NCBI GenBank assembly: GCA_964247745.1
Contig: CAXTVT010000119.1
Location: forward strand, 1 to 7,558
Length of the DNA: 7,558 bases
Direction of reading: 5' to 3'
Source of the DNA: RH-AL1 sp964247745
Lineage (GTDB): Bacteria; Pseudomonadota; Alphaproteobacteria; Rhizobiales; Beijerinckiaceae
Of the stretch, positions 5,194 through 7,558 are shown in pieces; the stretch's first letter is position 1, and each line of letters opens with the position of its first letter. Position numbers and translations under genes: made by a program. The notes beneath the pieces were generated by a model, which saw only the letters and a program-made list of their open reading frames with translations, had not been told where the DNA came from and searched no databases.

Positions 5194-6240
5194 TTGACCG
5201 TGGAAATGTCGCGACCTTCACCGAAGTTCCTGAGGGCGCTGGCTGGCGAGCCGGTGTGGCCACCACCGCTCTGGTTGATGCGGCAGGCCGGCCGCTACCT
5301 TCCGGAATATCGCGCGATCCGCGCCGAGGCCGGCTCCTTTCTGCAATTCTGCTACGATCCCAAGACCACGGTCGAGGCCACCCTGCAGCCGATCCGGCGT
5401 TTCGGCTTCGATGCCTCGATCCTGTTCTCCGATATCCTGGTCATCCCAGACGCGCTCGGCCAGAAGGTGCGCTTCGAGGTCGGCGAAGGGCCGCGGCTCG
5501 ATCCGATCACCGATGCCGACGGGCTCGACCGGCTGCATGAGCGGGTGGACCTCAACCATCTGGCGCCGGTCTTCGAGACGGTTGCGCGGCTCAAGCAAGA
5601 TCTGCCGAAAGACGTGCCGCTGATCGGATTCTGCGGCGCGCCCTGGACGGTGGCGAGCTACATGATCGCCGGCCGCGGCACGCCCGATCAGGCTCCTGCG
5701 CGCCTGTTCGCCTACCGCGAGCCTGCCTTGATGGTGCGCCTCGTCGACAAGCTGGTCGAATCCTCGATCGCCTATCTCGACCGGCAGGTCGTGGCCGGGG
5801 TCGACGTCCTGCAGATCTTCGACACCTGGGCCGGAGTGCTGCCGGCAGGCGAATTCGAGCGCTGGAGCGTGCGCCCGATCGCGACCATCGTCGCGGGCGT
5901 GCGGGCCCGGCATCCGAACGTGCCGATCATCGTGTTCGCCCGCGGCATCGGTCCGCGCCTCCTCGAGCTGAAGGACGCGACCGGCGCCGACGCGCTTGGC
6001 CTCGACACCTCGGTCGATCCGCACTGGGCGGCGCGCGCGCTGCCGGGAACCGTGCTGCAGGGCAACCTCGATCCGCTCGCGTTGATCGCCGGTGGACAGG
6101 CGCTGGAGGCCGCCGTCGGGCGAATCCTCGCCGCCTTCCGTCACCGCCCCCACATCTTCAATCTCGGCCACGGCATCCTGCCGGAGACGCCGATCGCCCA
6201 TGTCGAGCGCCTGGTGGAGCTGGTGCGGCGCGGGGAGTGA
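5194..6240 (+). CDS. hemE: Uroporphyrinogen decarboxylase
   Basis: HemE removes four acetate carboxyls from uroporphyrinogen III to give coproporphyrinogen III in haem synthesis; it is a cytosolic, cofactor-free dimer. From TTG 5194 the protein has 348 residues. Signature 1, PPLWLMRQAGR (24-34), supplies the substrate-binding arginines (30, 34). FSDIL (78-82) has the catalytic Asp80. Signature 2, GFCGAPWTVASYMIAG (145-160), includes Tyr156. FDTWAG (209-214) has Thr211 where many homologues have Ser, and NLGHGI (323-328) has His326. The start is uncertain: TTG 5188, TTG 5194, GTG 5200 and ATG 5206 share the frame; 5194 fits the TAAGGA best, while 5206 would give a 344-residue protein of equally normal length. 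Its 5' leader lies in the putative origin, as in Caulobacter. leuB follows after 70 bp, where many alphaproteobacteria have other haem genes. Confidence 0.96.
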   Translation: MTVEMSRPSPKFLRALAGEPVWPPPLWLMRQAGRYLPEYRAIRAEAGSFLQFCYDPKTTVEATLQPIRRFGFDASILFSDILVIPDALGQKVRFEVGEGPRLDPITDADGLDRLHERVDLNHLAPVFETVARLKQDLPKDVPLIGFCGAPWTVASYMIAGRGTPDQAPARLFAYREPALMVRLVDKLVESSIAYLDRQVVAGVDVLQIFDTWAGVLPAGEFERWSVRPIATIVAGVRARHPNVPIIVFARGIGPRLLELKDATGADALGLDTSVDPHWAARALPGTVLQGNLDPLALIAGGQALEAAVGRILAAFRHRPHIFNLGHGILPETPIAHVERLVELVRRGE

Positions 6241-6310
6241 GCGCGTGGCGATCTAGCCAAGGGGATGTGCCCGTGCTTCTAGGGCGCACCTTACCCGGCC
6301 GGACCCGCGC

Positions 6311-7411
6311 ATGACCTATTCCCTCTTCCTCCTGCCCGGCGACGGGATCGGCCCCGAGGTCATGGCGGAGGTCGAGAAGGTGATCGCGGCGCTGGAGCAA
6401 TCGGGCGCCGCGCGTTTCACGCTCGACCGCGGTCTCGTCGGAGGCGCGGCCCACGATGCTCACGGCGTTGCGATCTCGGACGCCGACATGGCCAAGGCGC
6501 AGGCCGCCGACGCCGTGCTGCTCGCCGCGGTCGGAGGCCCGAAGTGGGATGCCGTGCCCTACGAGCAAAGGCCCGAGGCCGGTCTCCTGCGCCTGCGCAA
6601 GGACATGGGCCTCTACGCCAACATCCGTCCCGCGATCTGTTATCCCGCGCTAGCCGACGCCTCCTCTCTGAAGCGCGATCTGATCGATGGGCTCGACCTC
6701 GTGATCGTGCGCGAGCTGACGGGCGGCGTCTATTTCGGCGAGCCCAAGACGATCACCGACCTCGGCGGCGGCCAGGAACGTGCGGTCGACACCCAGGTCT
6801 ACGAGACCTACGAGATCGAGCGCATCGCCCGCGTCGGGTTCGAGCTGGCGCGGCAGCGCGGCCACCGCCTGTGCTCGTCCGAGAAGCGCAACGTGATGAA
6901 GTCGGGCGTGCTGTGGAACCGTATCCTCACCAGGATGGGCCGCGAGGACTACCCTGACGTCGCGCTGGAGCACCAGCTCGCCGACGCGTTGGGCATGGCC
7001 CTGGTGCGCCACCCCAAGCGCTTCGACGTCATCGTCACCGACAATCTCTTCGGCGACATGCTCAGCGACGTCGCCGCCATGCTGACCGGATCCATCGGCA
7101 TGCTGCCGTCGGCCTCGCTGGGCGACGTCGACCCGGCGACCGGCCGTCGCAAGGCGCTCTACGAGCCGGTGCACGGCTCCGCCCCCGACATCGCCGGCCA
7201 GGGCCTGGCCAACCCGATCGCGATGATCGGCTCGCTCGCCATGGCGATGCGCTACACCTTCGATCGTATCGACCTCGCCGATCGCGTCGAGGCGGCGATC
7301 GCCGCCGTGCTGGCCCAGGGTCTGCGCACCGCCGACATCAAGGGCGAGGGGCAGGCCTCGATTTCGACGGCGGCCATGGGCGACGCCATCGTGGCCGCAC
7401 TCGCCGCCTGA
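6311..7411 (+). CDS. leuB: 3-isopropylmalate dehydrogenase
   Basis: LeuB oxidises and decarboxylates 3-isopropylmalate with NAD+ to 2-oxoisocaproate, the third leucine-specific step. The 366-residue protein is full length. LLPGDGIGPEV (7-17) opens the fold. LRLRKDMGLYANIRP (93-107) gives substrate arginines 96 and 106; VRELTGGVYFGEP (133-145) gives Arg134 and Tyr141 and is diagnostic of LeuB over isocitrate dehydrogenase. SSEKRNVMKSG (189-199) has catalytic Lys192. The metal aspartates are Asp225 and, in the family signature starting NLFGDMLSD (245-253), Asp249 and Asp253. PVHGSAPDIAGQGLANP near the C-terminus is the NAD-site loop. The ATG at 6311 has only a GGA 7 bases upstream. The 70-bp gap after hemE shows no convincing terminator, so read-through from hemE is possible. 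leuC and leuD, often adjacent, are not in the window. Confidence 0.97.
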   Translation: MTYSLFLLPGDGIGPEVMAEVEKVIAALEQSGAARFTLDRGLVGGAAHDAHGVAISDADMAKAQAADAVLLAAVGGPKWDAVPYEQRPEAGLLRLRKDMGLYANIRPAICYPALADASSLKRDLIDGLDLVIVRELTGGVYFGEPKTITDLGGGQERAVDTQVYETYEIERIARVGFELARQRGHRLCSSEKRNVMKSGVLWNRILTRMGREDYPDVALEHQLADALGMALVRHPKRFDVIVTDNLFGDMLSDVAAMLTGSIGMLPSASLGDVDPATGRRKALYEPVHGSAPDIAGQGLANPIAMIGSLAMAMRYTFDRIDLADRVEAAIAAVLAQGLRTADIKGEGQASISTAAMGDAIVAALAA

Positions 7412-7443
7412 ACCCCGCCATCGGCATCGTCGGCGCGAAAGGC

Positions 7444-7472
7444 TTGCACGCGCCCCCTGGCTGGCCTTAGAA
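7444..7472 (+). promoter_or_regulatory. Possible promoter for the tRNA-Ser gene
   Basis: TTGCAC (7444-7449) and TTAGAA (7467-7472) are separated by 17 bases and lie about 30 bp before the tRNA. The position suits a stand-alone tRNA promoter, but both hexamers match the sigma-70 consensus only partly. The rest of the 92-bp gap after leuB shows no clear terminator. Confidence 0.3.
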
Positions 7473-7503
7473 GCGGCCTCCGCCGAGGCCCGCCTCGTCG
7501 CGC

Positions 7504-7558
7504 GGAGGGGTGGCCGAGTGGTTGAAGGCGCACGCCTGGAAAGTGTGTATACGGGAAA
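7504..7558 (+). tRNA. tRNA-Ser (anticodon GGA), 5' part, cut by window end
   Basis: The gene starts GGAGGGGTGGCCGAGTGG, with a serine-type D arm (GCCGAGTGGTTGAAGGC). The anticodon stem CACGC (7531-7535) pairs with GTGTG (7543-7547), allowing one G-T pair, around loop CTGGAAA. The anticodon GGA is at 7538-7540 and reads UCC and UCU. The sequence continues into the start of the long variable arm typical of tRNA-Ser (TATACGGGAAA), where the window ends; the T arm and acceptor 3' strand are missing. Transcribed in the same direction as leuB, 92 bp after it. Confidence 0.95.

Noticed and set aside
5218..6201. Minus-strand open frame of 327 codons opposite hemE
   Set aside because: Antisense shadow of a well-conserved gene; no family motif visible.
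6265..6293. Possible hairpin between hemE and leuB (GTGCCC with GGGCGCAC)
   Set aside because: The stem needs a bulge, is short, and has no T-run; not convincing as a terminator.
7412..7440. Imperfect inverted repeat after leuB as a terminator
   Set aside because: Arms mismatch at the centre and no T-run follows.
7504..7558. tRNA-Ser as an integration site for a genomic island
   Set aside because: tRNA 3' ends are common integration targets, but the 3' end and flank are outside the window and no integrase or repeat is seen.

Overview
The window looks like a stretch of a high-GC (roughly two-thirds G+C by eye) alphaproteobacterial chromosome. Evidence is the protein sequences (alphaproteobacterial-type HemE, LeuB, Apt and PpsR), a TTAA-N7-TTAA CtrA-type site with a GANTC sequence inside it, and the gene order. 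In that order a pyruvate,phosphate dikinase regulatory protein gene (family of Rickettsia RP001) faces away from hemE across a gene-free gap. This hemE/RP001 arrangement is known to flank the chromosome replication origin of Caulobacter crescentus and Rickettsia prowazekii. I cannot name the genus.

Left arm (1-4830, all minus strand, read right to left): ppsR, maf, aroE, coaE and dnaQ form a tightly packed run. aroE, coaE and dnaQ each start with a non-ATG codon that overlaps the stop of the gene before. After dnaQ comes a perfect 10-bp-stem hairpin (1177-1200) and a 128-bp gap. A two-gene salvage unit follows: mtnP (methylthioadenosine phosphorylase) and apt (adenine phosphoribosyltransferase, cut by the window edge), overlapping by ATGA. 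MtnP releases adenine and Apt recaptures it as AMP.

Middle (4831-5193): a gene-free gap of about 360 bp between divergent ppsR and hemE, proposed here as the chromosomal origin of replication. It holds all three TTAA tetranucleotides that I can find in the window, each inside a CGTTAACG octamer. Two of them form a 23-bp palindrome that is also a full CtrA consensus site, with a GANTC (CcrM-type methylation) site at its centre. It also holds two degenerate DnaA-box-like 9-mers and a 40-bp tract of about 72% A+T just before hemE.

Right arm (5194-7558, plus strand): hemE (uroporphyrinogen decarboxylase), leuB (3-isopropylmalate dehydrogenase), and the 5' part of a serine tRNA gene (anticodon GGA) cut by the window end.

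The genes are housekeeping genes: replication proofreading, CoA, shikimate, haem and leucine biosynthesis, nucleotide salvage and house-cleaning. I see no mobile element, CRISPR array, defence system or biosynthetic cluster. The item most worth following up is the putative origin and its CtrA/GANTC palindrome.
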